A stretch of 64,000 nt of DNA from Mediterranea massiliensis (GTDB lineage Bacteria > Bacteroidota > Bacteroidia > Bacteroidales > Bacteroidaceae), in the NCBI GenBank assembly GCA_958402075.1, contig CATXSD010000002.1, positions 25,292 to 89,291 of the forward strand, written 5' to 3'. Below the pieces are notes generated by a model. The model searched no databases. It saw only the letters and a list, made by a program, of their open reading frames with translations, and was not told where the DNA came from. The translations under genes were made by a program, and so were the position numbers. Positions 50,947-59,847 of this stretch are shown here, piece by piece. Every line of letters starts with the position of its first letter. Positions within the stretch are counted from its first letter, which is position 1.

Positions 50947-52419
50947 ATGACTACCGTTTGGATCATACTCACAACCATCGCATGCTACTTTGCCCTGCTG
51001 TTCATCATCTCATGGATAACAGGCCGCAAGGCCGACAATGCAGGCTTCTTCACCGGCAACCGAAAGTCATCCTGGTACATGGTGACACTGGCCATGATTG
51101 GCGCCACCATCTCGGGCGTCACCTTTATCTCCGTCCCTGGCGCCGTGTTGCATGGGGGATATTCCTACATGCAGATGGTTTTGGGCTTCTTCGTCGGCTC
51201 CATCTTCGTGGCTTTCGTACTGATACCACTCTTCTATCGGATGAACCTGATGAGCATCTACGGCTATCTGGAGAACCGCTTCGGCCTTGCCTCCTACCGC
51301 ACGGGCGCCTGGTTCTTCTTCGTATCCAAGATGTTGGGGGCGTCGGTACGCTTCTTTGTGGTATGCGTCGTGTTGCAATCGCTGGTCTTCACCCCGCTGA
51401 ACGTACCTTTCTCACTGAACGTAGTCATCACGGTCGCCCTCATCTGGCTCTACTCTTTCCAGGGAGGCGTCAAGTCGCTGATATGGACCGATTCGCTGAA
51501 AACCATCTGCCTTGTGCTGTCGGTAGTGTGCTGCATCGTCTTCATTGCAGGCAGCCTCAACCTGGGCATCGGCGACCTGCCGGCGGCCATCGGCAACCAT
51601 CCCACCAGCCGGACGTTCTTCTTTGACGACCCCAACGACGGGCGCTACTTCTGGAAGCAGTTCATCGCCGGCGTGTTCATGGTGATAGCCACCACAGGAC
51701 TCGACCAGGACCTGATGCAACGTACCCTGAGCTGCAAAAACTTCAAGGAGTCGCAGAAAAACATGATATTGAGTTCGTTCATACAGATATTTGTCATTGG
51801 CCTGTTTTTGGTGCTCGGTACCCTGCTCTACATGTATGCGGATGCCTACATGCCTGGGCAGGAAACGACAGGCGACGCCCTGTTCGGAGAAGTGGCGTGG
51901 AGCGAAAACTTCCCCATTTTCATAGGTATTATCTTCATAATAGGACTGATTGCGGCTGCCTACTCGGCAGCCGGGTCAGCCTTGACCGCTCTGACCACTT
52001 CGTTTACCATCGACATACTGAAAGCCAACGAAAAGCAGGATGAAAAGAACCTGTCGCTGACGCGCAAACTGATTCATTTCATCATGTCGCTGCTGATGGT
52101 CATCGTCATCATCACCTTCTACGAGCTGAACGATGACAGTGCCATCAATGCCGTCTACAGCCTGGCCGCCTATACCTACGGCCCCATCCTCGGCATGTTC
52201 ATCTTCGGCATGGCCTGCCGCAAGCCTGTACACGACCGCTGGGTACCGTTAGTCGCCATAGCCTCCCCCATCCTCTGCTACATACTGAAAAACAATAGCG
52301 AAGCCTGGTTCGGCGGCTATCAGATCAGCTTCGAACTGCTTATCATCAATGCTCTGATAACGGCACTCGGGCTGACCCTGCTGATACGAAAAGATACAAA
52401 ACAGAACTTAAACAGTTAA
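50947..52419 (+). CDS. Sodium:solute symporter (SSS/SLC5 family)
   Basis: A 490-residue inner-membrane symporter with about 13 helices. Characteristic pieces are ISWITGRKADNAGFFTGNRK, MIGATISGVTFISVPGAVLH, LIWLYSFQGGVKSLIWTDSL, VIATTGLDQDLMQRTLSCKN and IGLIAAAYSAAGSALTALTT. SSS members import sugars, sialic acid, amino acids or vitamins with sodium. In the murein-scavenging context, between namZ and an amidase, the released MurNAc, GlcNAc or peptide is the likely cargo; in Tannerella a MurNAc transporter has been described in a comparable setting. The cargo remains inference. Confidence 0.92.
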   Translation: MTTVWIILTTIACYFALLFIISWITGRKADNAGFFTGNRKSSWYMVTLAMIGATISGVTFISVPGAVLHGGYSYMQMVLGFFVGSIFVAFVLIPLFYRMNLMSIYGYLENRFGLASYRTGAWFFFVSKMLGASVRFFVVCVVLQSLVFTPLNVPFSLNVVITVALIWLYSFQGGVKSLIWTDSLKTICLVLSVVCCIVFIAGSLNLGIGDLPAAIGNHPTSRTFFFDDPNDGRYFWKQFIAGVFMVIATTGLDQDLMQRTLSCKNFKESQKNMILSSFIQIFVIGLFLVLGTLLYMYADAYMPGQETTGDALFGEVAWSENFPIFIGIIFIIGLIAAAYSAAGSALTALTTSFTIDILKANEKQDEKNLSLTRKLIHFIMSLLMVIVIITFYELNDDSAINAVYSLAAYTYGPILGMFIFGMACRKPVHDRWVPLVAIASPILCYILKNNSEAWFGGYQISFELLIINALITALGLTLLIRKDTKQNLNS

Positions 52420-52433
52420 TAGAAGAACATAAT

Positions 52434-55400
52434 ATGTACGCAAAACATTACTTTCGGTCAACTTTGCTTGCCGCATCCCTATTCCCGCTTGCAGGAATCG
52501 CGCAAGACCTTCCGACGGACCTCCGTCAGGAAATCGGCAGCTATTTGGACAACGTTGCCCGAAGGGAAGTATCCATCGGACGGATCAAGATTGATTCAGT
52601 GGCGACACAAGGCAAGACACTCCAGCTGTTTGCCAACATCAACTGCTCCTACATTCCCTTCCGCGAAGACAATGTGGACGAAATCTATCGGACCGTAAAA
52701 TCGATGCTCCCTGCTGAATGGGCCTCCTACCAGCTTGAAATCCGAACCAACGGACGGAGCATTGAAGAACAGATTCCACTGGCACTCCGAAGCAAAAAGA
52801 ACAAGAAGGCAATTTTTCCCCAGTCAGGGAAAAATATTCCCTTAGTCAGCAAAAAATCTTCGCCCTATACCCCTACCCGAGGATTGAACAACCGGCACAT
52901 CGCCATGTGGCAAAGCCACGGCTTCTATTATGAGGCCAAGCTCGACCGCTGGGAATGGCAGCGCGCACGCATCTTCCAGACGGTAGAAGACCTCTACACA
53001 CAAAGCTATGTCCTGCCCTTCCTCGTACCCATGCTCGAGAATGCCGGTGCCAACGTACTGCTGCCCCGCGAGCGCGACACGCAAACCCACGAAGTGATTG
53101 TGGACAATGACGGCTGCCTGGATGGGAAGTCGCTCTACACTGAACGCGATGCCGACCGCAAATGGAGCAACGGCCAGGGAGAGGGATTCGCCCACCAGCG
53201 CTACATCTACAAAGACTTTGAAAATCCCTTTCAGGAAGGTACCTACCGGCAGGCCGAAACTATCCGTAAAGGAGAAGAAAGTATAGCCGAATGGATACCC
53301 GAAATCCCTGAAAGCGGCCAATATGCTGTCTACGTATCCTACCGTTCCTTGCCCAACAGCACGGAGGACGCCCACTACACCGTTTACCATCGTGGCGGAA
53401 AGACCGAATTCAGCGTCAACCAGACGATGGGAGGAGGTACATGGATCTATTTAGGAACCTTCGGCTTCGACAAGGGATGCAACAACAGCTGCAAGGTTAC
53501 CTTGAGCAACCGCTCTGACAAAGCAGGAAGAATTGTTACTGCCGATGCCGTCAAGATAGGCGGAGGCATGGGAAACATTGCCCGTAGCCGTTCCACTCAA
53601 GGTACAACCGAAAACCTGAAGAGCTCGGACAAGCGTAACCTTTCCTCAGCTACTCCACTGGCAACAGACATGTCCAACAGCATCAATCAACCTCAAGTCA
53701 GTACTTATCCCCGCTTCTGCGAGGCAGCCCGCTATTGGTTGCAATGGGCAGGCATCCCCGACAGTGTCTATTCGGAAAGCCAAGGAAAGAACGACTATAC
53801 CGACGACTACAAGTGCCGCGGCATTTGGGTGAACTATCTGGCAGGAGGTTCCTCTGTCAATCCCGATGAACGAGGGTTGAACATACCCATAGACCTGGCC
53901 TTTGCCTTCCATTCTGATGCCGGCACCACGCTCAATGACTCCATTATCGGCACATTGGGCATCTACTATACTCACACTGACGGAGAAAAATATGCCAACG
54001 GAGCTTCCCGCTACCTGGCCCGCGACCTGACCGACCTCATTCAGTCGAACATCGTACGCGATATCCGCACCCTGTACGAGCCCGAATGGAGTCGTCGCGG
54101 CATGTGGAATCAGTCTTACTACGAAGCACGCGTACCTCGTGTGCCCACCATGCTGCTCGAAATGCTTTCGCATCAGAATTTCGCCGACATGCGCTACGGC
54201 CTTGATCCTCGCTTCCGTTTCACCGTCAGCCGGGCTGTATACAAAGGCATGCTCCAGTTCCTCAGCTCGGTAAGCGGGACAGAATACGTTGTACAGCCAC
54301 TCCCAGTTGACCACCTGTCAATGAAGATGATCGATGACGATGAAATCGAATTGACCTGGCAGCCTGTATCCGATCCGCTTGAACCGACAGCAGAGCCCGA
54401 ACAATACATCGTCTATACACGCATCGGGAACGGTGACTTCGACAACGGTGTGCTGGTAAAAGATAATCACTACCGCGCTTCGTTGCCTGCCGGCGTGGTA
54501 TGCAGCTACAAGGTGACGGCTGTCAACAAGGGTGGTGAGAGCTTCCCGTCCGAAATTCTTTCCGCAGGACGCACCTTCAACAGCAAAGGATGCGTACTTG
54601 TAGTCAACGGCTTCGACCGCGTCAGTGCCCCTGCCGACTTCGTGGCACCTGCTCCGGCCGACACACTGCTGGCAGGCTTCCTGGACAACCTCGACCACGG
54701 TGTACCCTATATAAAGGATATCAGCTACATAGGTTCCATGAAAGAATTCCGACGCTCCATTCCTTGGATGGACGATGACGCATCCGGCTTCGGTGACAGC
54801 TACGGAGATTATGAGACTCAGGTCATCGCAGGCAACACCTTCGACTATCCAGCCCTGCATGGTGCAGCCATATTGAAGGCCGGCTATTCGTTTGTATCGT
54901 GCAGCGACGAAGCTGTCGAAGATCATCAGGTGTCACTGACCGACTACGCATATACCGACCTCATTCTGGGAAAGGAATGTCAGACCAAAATGGGACGCGG
55001 GATCAAACCGTTGGAATACAAGACCTTCAGCCCCGCTTTACAAAGTGCGCTGACCGACTATTGTAATCAGAGCGGCAATCTCTTCGTATCGGGTGCCTAT
55101 GTCGCCACAGATTTGTGGGACAACCGTTTGGCTCCTTCTCAGGAAGCTGACCGCAAATTTGCAACCGATGTATTGAAATACCGCTGGCGTACAGGCCAAG
55201 CCGCCCGTAACGGCCGTGTCAAATGCGTACCTTCGCCTTTTGAAAGTCTGGAAGGTAATTATACTTACCACAACGAACTGAACGCCGAGTCGTACGCCGT
55301 TGAATCGCCCGACGCCATCGAACCGTCAGAAGGCGCCTACACCGTCATGCGCTATGCCGAGAACAATCTGAGTGCAGGTATCGCCTACCGCGGAGCCTAC

Positions 55401-55505
55401 AAAACCGTCGTACTTGGCTTCCCGTTCGAAACCATCCGTACAGAAAAAGAGAGAAACGAACTGATGCATAACATCCTGCAATTCTTTAACTCAACTAACA
55501 ACTAA
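52434..55505 (+). CDS. Secreted N-acetylmuramoyl-L-alanine amidase-like protein with inserted golvesin-like domain
   Basis: A 1023-residue protein with a signal peptide (LLAASLFPLAGIAQ). Amidase_3-like strands start at about 150 (HIAMWQSHGFYYEAKLDRWE, LVPMLENAGANVLLPRERD). The fold is interrupted at about 220-460 by a golvesin/xanthan-lyase C-terminal-like beta domain (YAVYVSYRSLPNSTEDAHYT, TWIYLGTFGFDKGCNN, ADAVKIGGGMGNIARS) and resumes with LNIPIDLAFAFHSDAGT and RVPTMLLEMLSHQNFADMRY, which carry the expected zinc-binding His and catalytic Glu. An FN3-like domain (about 625-720) and an unassigned C-terminal domain follow. It should cut peptide stems from MurNAc. Residues about 126-141 coincide with a 22-bp DNA repetition. 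Confidence 0.85.
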   Translation: MYAKHYFRSTLLAASLFPLAGIAQDLPTDLRQEIGSYLDNVARREVSIGRIKIDSVATQGKTLQLFANINCSYIPFREDNVDEIYRTVKSMLPAEWASYQLEIRTNGRSIEEQIPLALRSKKNKKAIFPQSGKNIPLVSKKSSPYTPTRGLNNRHIAMWQSHGFYYEAKLDRWEWQRARIFQTVEDLYTQSYVLPFLVPMLENAGANVLLPRERDTQTHEVIVDNDGCLDGKSLYTERDADRKWSNGQGEGFAHQRYIYKDFENPFQEGTYRQAETIRKGEESIAEWIPEIPESGQYAVYVSYRSLPNSTEDAHYTVYHRGGKTEFSVNQTMGGGTWIYLGTFGFDKGCNNSCKVTLSNRSDKAGRIVTADAVKIGGGMGNIARSRSTQGTTENLKSSDKRNLSSATPLATDMSNSINQPQVSTYPRFCEAARYWLQWAGIPDSVYSESQGKNDYTDDYKCRGIWVNYLAGGSSVNPDERGLNIPIDLAFAFHSDAGTTLNDSIIGTLGIYYTHTDGEKYANGASRYLARDLTDLIQSNIVRDIRTLYEPEWSRRGMWNQSYYEARVPRVPTMLLEMLSHQNFADMRYGLDPRFRFTVSRAVYKGMLQFLSSVSGTEYVVQPLPVDHLSMKMIDDDEIELTWQPVSDPLEPTAEPEQYIVYTRIGNGDFDNGVLVKDNHYRASLPAGVVCSYKVTAVNKGGESFPSEILSAGRTFNSKGCVLVVNGFDRVSAPADFVAPAPADTLLAGFLDNLDHGVPYIKDISYIGSMKEFRRSIPWMDDDASGFGDSYGDYETQVIAGNTFDYPALHGAAILKAGYSFVSCSDEAVEDHQVSLTDYAYTDLILGKECQTKMGRGIKPLEYKTFSPALQSALTDYCNQSGNLFVSGAYVATDLWDNRLAPSQEADRKFATDVLKYRWRTGQAARNGRVKCVPSPFESLEGNYTYHNELNAESYAVESPDAIEPSEGAYTVMRYAENNLSAGIAYRGAYKTVVLGFPFETIRTEKERNELMHNILQFFNSTNN
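52811..52857. repeat. Possible 22-bp-period repeat inside the amidase gene
   Basis: AGTCAG occurs at 52822 and 52844; comparing 52817-52835 with the stretch 22 bp downstream gives 14 of 19 matches. TTTTTCCC/GGGAAAAA forms a local dyad. Since 22 is not a multiple of three, the repetition is at the DNA rather than the protein level. Confidence 0.4.
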
Positions 55506-55509
55506 AATC

Positions 55510-57390
55510 ATGAAGCTAACCTTACCCAAATATCAGTTATACATCAGCATCCTGCTGTTGCTCCTGCTCTCAAACGGCATGCGGGCACAGCAGGAGCGTT
55601 TCCGCTTTGCACAACTGACAGACATTCATTTCACGCCCGGCAATCCCAATCCGACTGAAGACCTGCTGCGCTCTGTAGCGCAGATCAACGCAACGGACAG
55701 CATCGATTTCGTGTTAGTAACAGGCGACCTGACTGACAACGGTGACCGTCTGTGCATGGAACGTGTAAAGTCGTGTCTTGACCTGTTGAAGGCGCCCTAT
55801 TACATCGTCATGGGCAACCACGAGACAAAATGGAGCGAATCGGGCTGCACAGCCTTTTCGGACATCTACGGTGGCGAACATTTCGAATTCATGCACAAGG
55901 GTATCCTTTTCCTGGGCTTCAACTCGGGACCGCTGATGCGTATGGCCTACGGACACGTAGTTCCGCAAGACATCCGCTGGATGACAGATGAAATGAAAAA
56001 AGCAGGCAAGGACACCCCCGTCATCCTCGTTACCCACTATCCCATGATGGAAGGCGATGTGGACAACTGGTATGACGTGACCGATGCCGTCCGTCCCTAC
56101 AACGTCCGCCTTTTCATCGGAGGACACTACCATCGCAACCGTCTGCTGAGTTACGACGGCATTCCAGGCATCCTGATGCGCAGCAATCTGCGTGATGCCG
56201 ACGGCAAGCCAGGCTACGGCATCTACGAGGTAGGACCGGACTCCATCCGTGTCTATACCCAGCGTATCGGTGAGCCCAAGCAACAATGGGCTGCTCTTTC
56301 GCTCACACACCAATACTATGACCATCAGGGCAAGGCTGAAAAATATCCCGATTACTCCGTCAACCAGACCTATCCGCAAGTGAAAGCCGCCTGGACGGTA
56401 CAGACGGGTGTAGGCATCTACTGCTCACCTGCCACAGATGGCAAACGTGTATTTGTAGCCGACGACTTGGGACAACTGACTGCCTACAGCCTGAAAAAAG
56501 GTAAGCGTCTGTGGAGCTTCTCCGCCCAGAAACGCATTGTGGGCACTCCCGGCGTAGCAAACGGAATCGTAGTATTCGGTTCGGCAGACAAGCACATCTA
56601 TGGTGTCAACGCCGAAAATGGTCAACTGCTATGGACGCTCGAAGCCTCGGCGCCGGTACTGGGAGCCGCAGCCATAGCTGACGGCACCGCCTATATCGGA
56701 GCCAGCGACCACACCTTCCGTGCCATTGACTTGAAGACCGGCAAACTGCTATGGGCTTACACGGACGTACCGGGTTACATCGAAACCCGTCCGTTGCTGA
56801 CAGACGGTAAAGTCATATTCGGTGCCTGGGACAATACACTCTACGCCCTCGACCAACAGACAGGACGCGAGTGCTGGAAATGGACACACGGCCTGCCTGG
56901 TATACACTATTCACCCGCAGCTGTTTGGCCCGTAGCAACTGACGACAAAGTCTTCATCGCTGATCCCAAACGTGCCTTGACCGCCATTGATCTCCAAACA
57001 GGACAAACCATCTGGCGCACCTTCCAGTCACAAGTACGTGAGAGCATCGGCCTGTCCGAGGACGGACAACGCATCTACGCCAAGACCATGAACGACAGCA
57101 TTGTCTGCTATGCAGCAGACGGCAAGGAAGCCAGAGAGCTGTGGGCTACCAATGCTGGCTTCGGCTACGAACATGCTCCCAGCATGCTACCCGAAAAGGA
57201 AGGCATTGTCTATACAAGTACCAATGACGGATTGATATGTGCACTGGACGGACTGACAGGACGTATCTGCTGGCAGCACAAAGTAGGCAATTCACTCATC
57301 AACACCGTCGTTCCGCTGGGACACGGGACCCTGCTCGTCAGCAGTACGGACGGCACCGTTACCCTGCTTCAAGACAAGAAACAAAAATAA
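55510..57390 (+). CDS. Calcineurin-like phosphoesterase fused to a PQQ-like beta-propeller
   Basis: A 626-residue secreted protein (signal peptide YISILLLLLLSNGMRAQ). Residues about 30-235 are a metallophosphoesterase with the motifs QLTDIHF, VTGDLTDNGD, MGNHETKW, VTHYPMMEGD and GGHYHRN. From about 300 to the end is a PQQ/BamB-like propeller of repeats such as KKGKRLWSFSAQKRIVGTPG, ENGQLLWTLEASAPVLGAAA, KTGKLLWAYTDVPGYIETRP and QTGQTIWRTF. The fusion is uncommon. The phosphoester substrate and the ligand of the propeller are unknown. It starts 4 bp after the amidase gene, so it is in the same operon. Confidence 0.9.
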   Translation: MKLTLPKYQLYISILLLLLLSNGMRAQQERFRFAQLTDIHFTPGNPNPTEDLLRSVAQINATDSIDFVLVTGDLTDNGDRLCMERVKSCLDLLKAPYYIVMGNHETKWSESGCTAFSDIYGGEHFEFMHKGILFLGFNSGPLMRMAYGHVVPQDIRWMTDEMKKAGKDTPVILVTHYPMMEGDVDNWYDVTDAVRPYNVRLFIGGHYHRNRLLSYDGIPGILMRSNLRDADGKPGYGIYEVGPDSIRVYTQRIGEPKQQWAALSLTHQYYDHQGKAEKYPDYSVNQTYPQVKAAWTVQTGVGIYCSPATDGKRVFVADDLGQLTAYSLKKGKRLWSFSAQKRIVGTPGVANGIVVFGSADKHIYGVNAENGQLLWTLEASAPVLGAAAIADGTAYIGASDHTFRAIDLKTGKLLWAYTDVPGYIETRPLLTDGKVIFGAWDNTLYALDQQTGRECWKWTHGLPGIHYSPAAVWPVATDDKVFIADPKRALTAIDLQTGQTIWRTFQSQVRESIGLSEDGQRIYAKTMNDSIVCYAADGKEARELWATNAGFGYEHAPSMLPEKEGIVYTSTNDGLICALDGLTGRICWQHKVGNSLINTVVPLGHGTLLVSSTDGTVTLLQDKKQK

Positions 57391-57413
57391 TCATCATTAA
57401 ACATAGAACCACC

Positions 57414-58874
57414 ATGGAAAGAATTGATTGCTATCTCCTTTACACAGGAAACAAAGACATAGAACAAACCATCCAAGGCCTGCAAGCCACCGGCCAGGCC
57501 GGACAAATTACCCTCTTCGGTACCGAAGCACCAGCCTCACTGCCCGAAGGGTGTAGCTTCCTGACCGTCGACAGTCCTTTCAGCAGCCAAAGCCTGAAAG
57601 CCATCGCCACACAAGCCGCAGCGCCCTACACATTGCTCTATACCAAGGATACCATCCTTAATCTGGGTATGTTTGCACTGGAACGCATGGTACATATTCT
57701 GAACGATAGCGGCGCAGGCATGGTTTACGCCGACCACTACCAGCTGAAAGGCGGCCAACAGACCATCGCTCCCGTCATCGACTATCAGCAGGGGTCGCTG
57801 CGCGACGACTTCGACTTCGGTTCCGTACTGCTCTACCGCACTGGTGCCCTGAAGGATGCCGCCGCCCGTATGAAGGCCGACTATCAGTTTGCCGGACTCT
57901 ATGACCTACGACTCAAACTGTCGCAACACCACGAACTGGTACATATCAACGAATACCTCTACACAGAAGTAGAGAACGACACCCGCCGCAGCGGCGAAAA
58001 GATTTTCGACTACGTGGACCCGAAGAACCGCAACCGCCAGATCGAGATGGAAGCAGCCTGCACAGAGCACCTGAAAGAAGTGGGCGGCTACCTGAAGCCG
58101 GAGTTCGAACACATTGAGTTCGACAAAGGCAACTTCGAATACGAAGCATCGGTCATCATCCCCGTGCGCAACCGCATCCGCACCATCCGCGATGCCATCC
58201 GCTCAGTACTGACGCAGCAGACCGACTTCAAGTTCAACCTTATCGTCATCGACAACCACTCGACCGACGGTACCACCGAAGCCATCGACGAGTTCAGCAG
58301 CGACGAACGTCTCATCCACCTCATTCCCGAACGCAACGACCTGGGCATAGGTGGCTGTTGGAACCTGGGCGTACATCACCCCAAGTGCGGCAAATTTGCC
58401 ATCCAGCTGGACAGCGACGACGTTTACAAGGATGAGCACACCCTGTCCACCATGGTACGTGCCTTCTACGAACAGAACTGCGGCATGGTTGTAGGTACCT
58501 ACATGATGACCAACTTCGACATGCAGATGATTGCCCCCGGCATTATCGACCACCGTGAATGGACGCCCGAGAACGGCCGCAACAACGCCCTGCGCATCAA
58601 TGGTCTGGGAGCTCCCCGTGCCTTCTACACCCCCGTACTGCGCGAAGTAAAGGTACCCAACACCAGCTACGGCGAAGACTATGCGCTGGGCCTGAACTTC
58701 TCCCGCCGCTTCCAGATAGGCCGCGTCTACGACGTCGTCTACCTCTGCCGCCGCTGGGATGACAATTCAGATGCAGCACTGGATGTTGTAAAGATGAATG
58801 CTAATAACTTATATAAAGACCGTATTCGTACATGGGAACTGCAAGCGCGCATTGCATTGAACAAGAAAAAGTAA
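57414..58874 (+). CDS. Family 2-type glycosyltransferase with two GT-A-like domains
   Basis: A 486-residue cytoplasmic protein. The ATG at 57414 is chosen; the longer frame overlaps the preceding gene. The C-terminal half (about 235-480) is a typical GT2 domain: EASVIIPVRNRIRTIRDAIR, LIVIDNHSTDGTTEAIDEFS, GCWNLGVHHPKCGKFAIQLD with the metal-binding LDSDDVY, and a later GEDYALGLNFSRRF acceptor region. The N-terminal half (about 1-170) has a weaker version of the same fold (APYTLLYTKDTILNLGMFAL, MVYADHYQLKGGQQ). A glycosyltransferase is unexpected in a catabolic locus; donor and acceptor are unknown. It is 23 bp after the previous gene and 12 bp before DUF4922. Confidence 0.88.
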   Translation: MERIDCYLLYTGNKDIEQTIQGLQATGQAGQITLFGTEAPASLPEGCSFLTVDSPFSSQSLKAIATQAAAPYTLLYTKDTILNLGMFALERMVHILNDSGAGMVYADHYQLKGGQQTIAPVIDYQQGSLRDDFDFGSVLLYRTGALKDAAARMKADYQFAGLYDLRLKLSQHHELVHINEYLYTEVENDTRRSGEKIFDYVDPKNRNRQIEMEAACTEHLKEVGGYLKPEFEHIEFDKGNFEYEASVIIPVRNRIRTIRDAIRSVLTQQTDFKFNLIVIDNHSTDGTTEAIDEFSSDERLIHLIPERNDLGIGGCWNLGVHHPKCGKFAIQLDSDDVYKDEHTLSTMVRAFYEQNCGMVVGTYMMTNFDMQMIAPGIIDHREWTPENGRNNALRINGLGAPRAFYTPVLREVKVPNTSYGEDYALGLNFSRRFQIGRVYDVVYLCRRWDDNSDAALDVVKMNANNLYKDRIRTWELQARIALNKKK

Positions 58875-58886
58875 AATAACACCATC

Positions 58887-59831
58887 ATGAATTCTATGAA
58901 TAAAGAAGTAAACGATTTGCTGGCTCGCCAACTTGCTACATGGGAAACAGCACGCCACAGCTACGAAGCCCTCGCGGGCGTACGAGTCAAGGAACTGAAC
59001 GTGCGTGGCGTACCCTATAAGGTGCAGTTCAACCCCGCCCGTATCGTTTCCTCCGGTGCCAAGGTCGACGCTAAGTCCATCCGCGAACGCCGCTGCTTTC
59101 TCTGCGCTGCTAACCGGCCGGCTGAGCAGGAAGGTATTCCCTTCCTGGGCCACTACGAGCTGCTGGTGAATCCCTTCCCTATCTTTCCGCGCCACCTCAC
59201 CGTACCCGAGACTGAACACGTTCCCCAGCTTATCGGCCATCGCTTTGCCGACATGTTGGAACTGGCCCGGGAACTGACGGACTTCACCATCTTCTACAAC
59301 GGACCGCGCTGTGGAGCCTCCGCTCCTGACCATGCCCACTTTCAGGCAGGCAACCGCGGTTTTATGCCCATCGAGACTGACTGGCGCACGCGGATAGGCG
59401 AGACGGTGGTGCAGACCGACCGCACCATCCTCTACAGCCTGGATGACGCTCCGCGCACGACGCTCGTTATCGACACAGACGATGCCGACGAAGCCTGCCG
59501 TTTCTTCCAAGCCATCTGCCGCGTCCTGCCCGTACCCGAAGGCGACCAGGAACCGATGATAAACATCCTGGCCCTCTACGAGTCCTCCCGCTGGACAATC
59601 TTCGTCTTCCCTCGTGCCAAGCATCGCCCTGCCTGCTACACGGCTGAAGGTGATGCCCGCCTGTTGAGCAGTCCTGCTTCGGTCGACCTGGGAGGAGTAT
59701 TCATTACTCCTGTTGAGCAGGACTTTCTGAAAATTACCGCAGACGACGTGGCACAAATATTAAGCGAGGTATGTCTTTCACCCGAAGTTTTTGCCCGTGT
59801 GAAGGAACACATCCGCAATGAAATCCGTTAA
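58887..59831 (+). CDS. DUF4922 protein, HIT/GalT-like nucleotidyltransferase or phosphorylase candidate
   Basis: A 314-residue cytoplasmic protein without signal or membrane segments. It resembles the HIT superfamily of the GalT/Ap4A-phosphorylase branch: RRCFLCAANRPAEQEGIPFL, a GalT-like YELLVNPFPIFPRHLTVPE, and CGASAPDHAHFQAGNRGFMP with the HxHxQ-like HAHFQ active-site triad. GalT-type enzymes transfer nucleotidyl groups to sugar phosphates. In a murein-salvage operon it could act on GlcNAc-1-P or MurNAc-1-P like MurU, but no activity can be claimed. The upstream gene is a glycosyltransferase, so making a nucleotide sugar for it is another option. Confidence 0.8.
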   Translation: MNSMNKEVNDLLARQLATWETARHSYEALAGVRVKELNVRGVPYKVQFNPARIVSSGAKVDAKSIRERRCFLCAANRPAEQEGIPFLGHYELLVNPFPIFPRHLTVPETEHVPQLIGHRFADMLELARELTDFTIFYNGPRCGASAPDHAHFQAGNRGFMPIETDWRTRIGETVVQTDRTILYSLDDAPRTTLVIDTDDADEACRFFQAICRVLPVPEGDQEPMINILALYESSRWTIFVFPRAKHRPACYTAEGDARLLSSPASVDLGGVFITPVEQDFLKITADDVAQILSEVCLSPEVFARVKEHIRNEIR

Positions 59832-59847
59832 CGAAAAGAACAGCATT

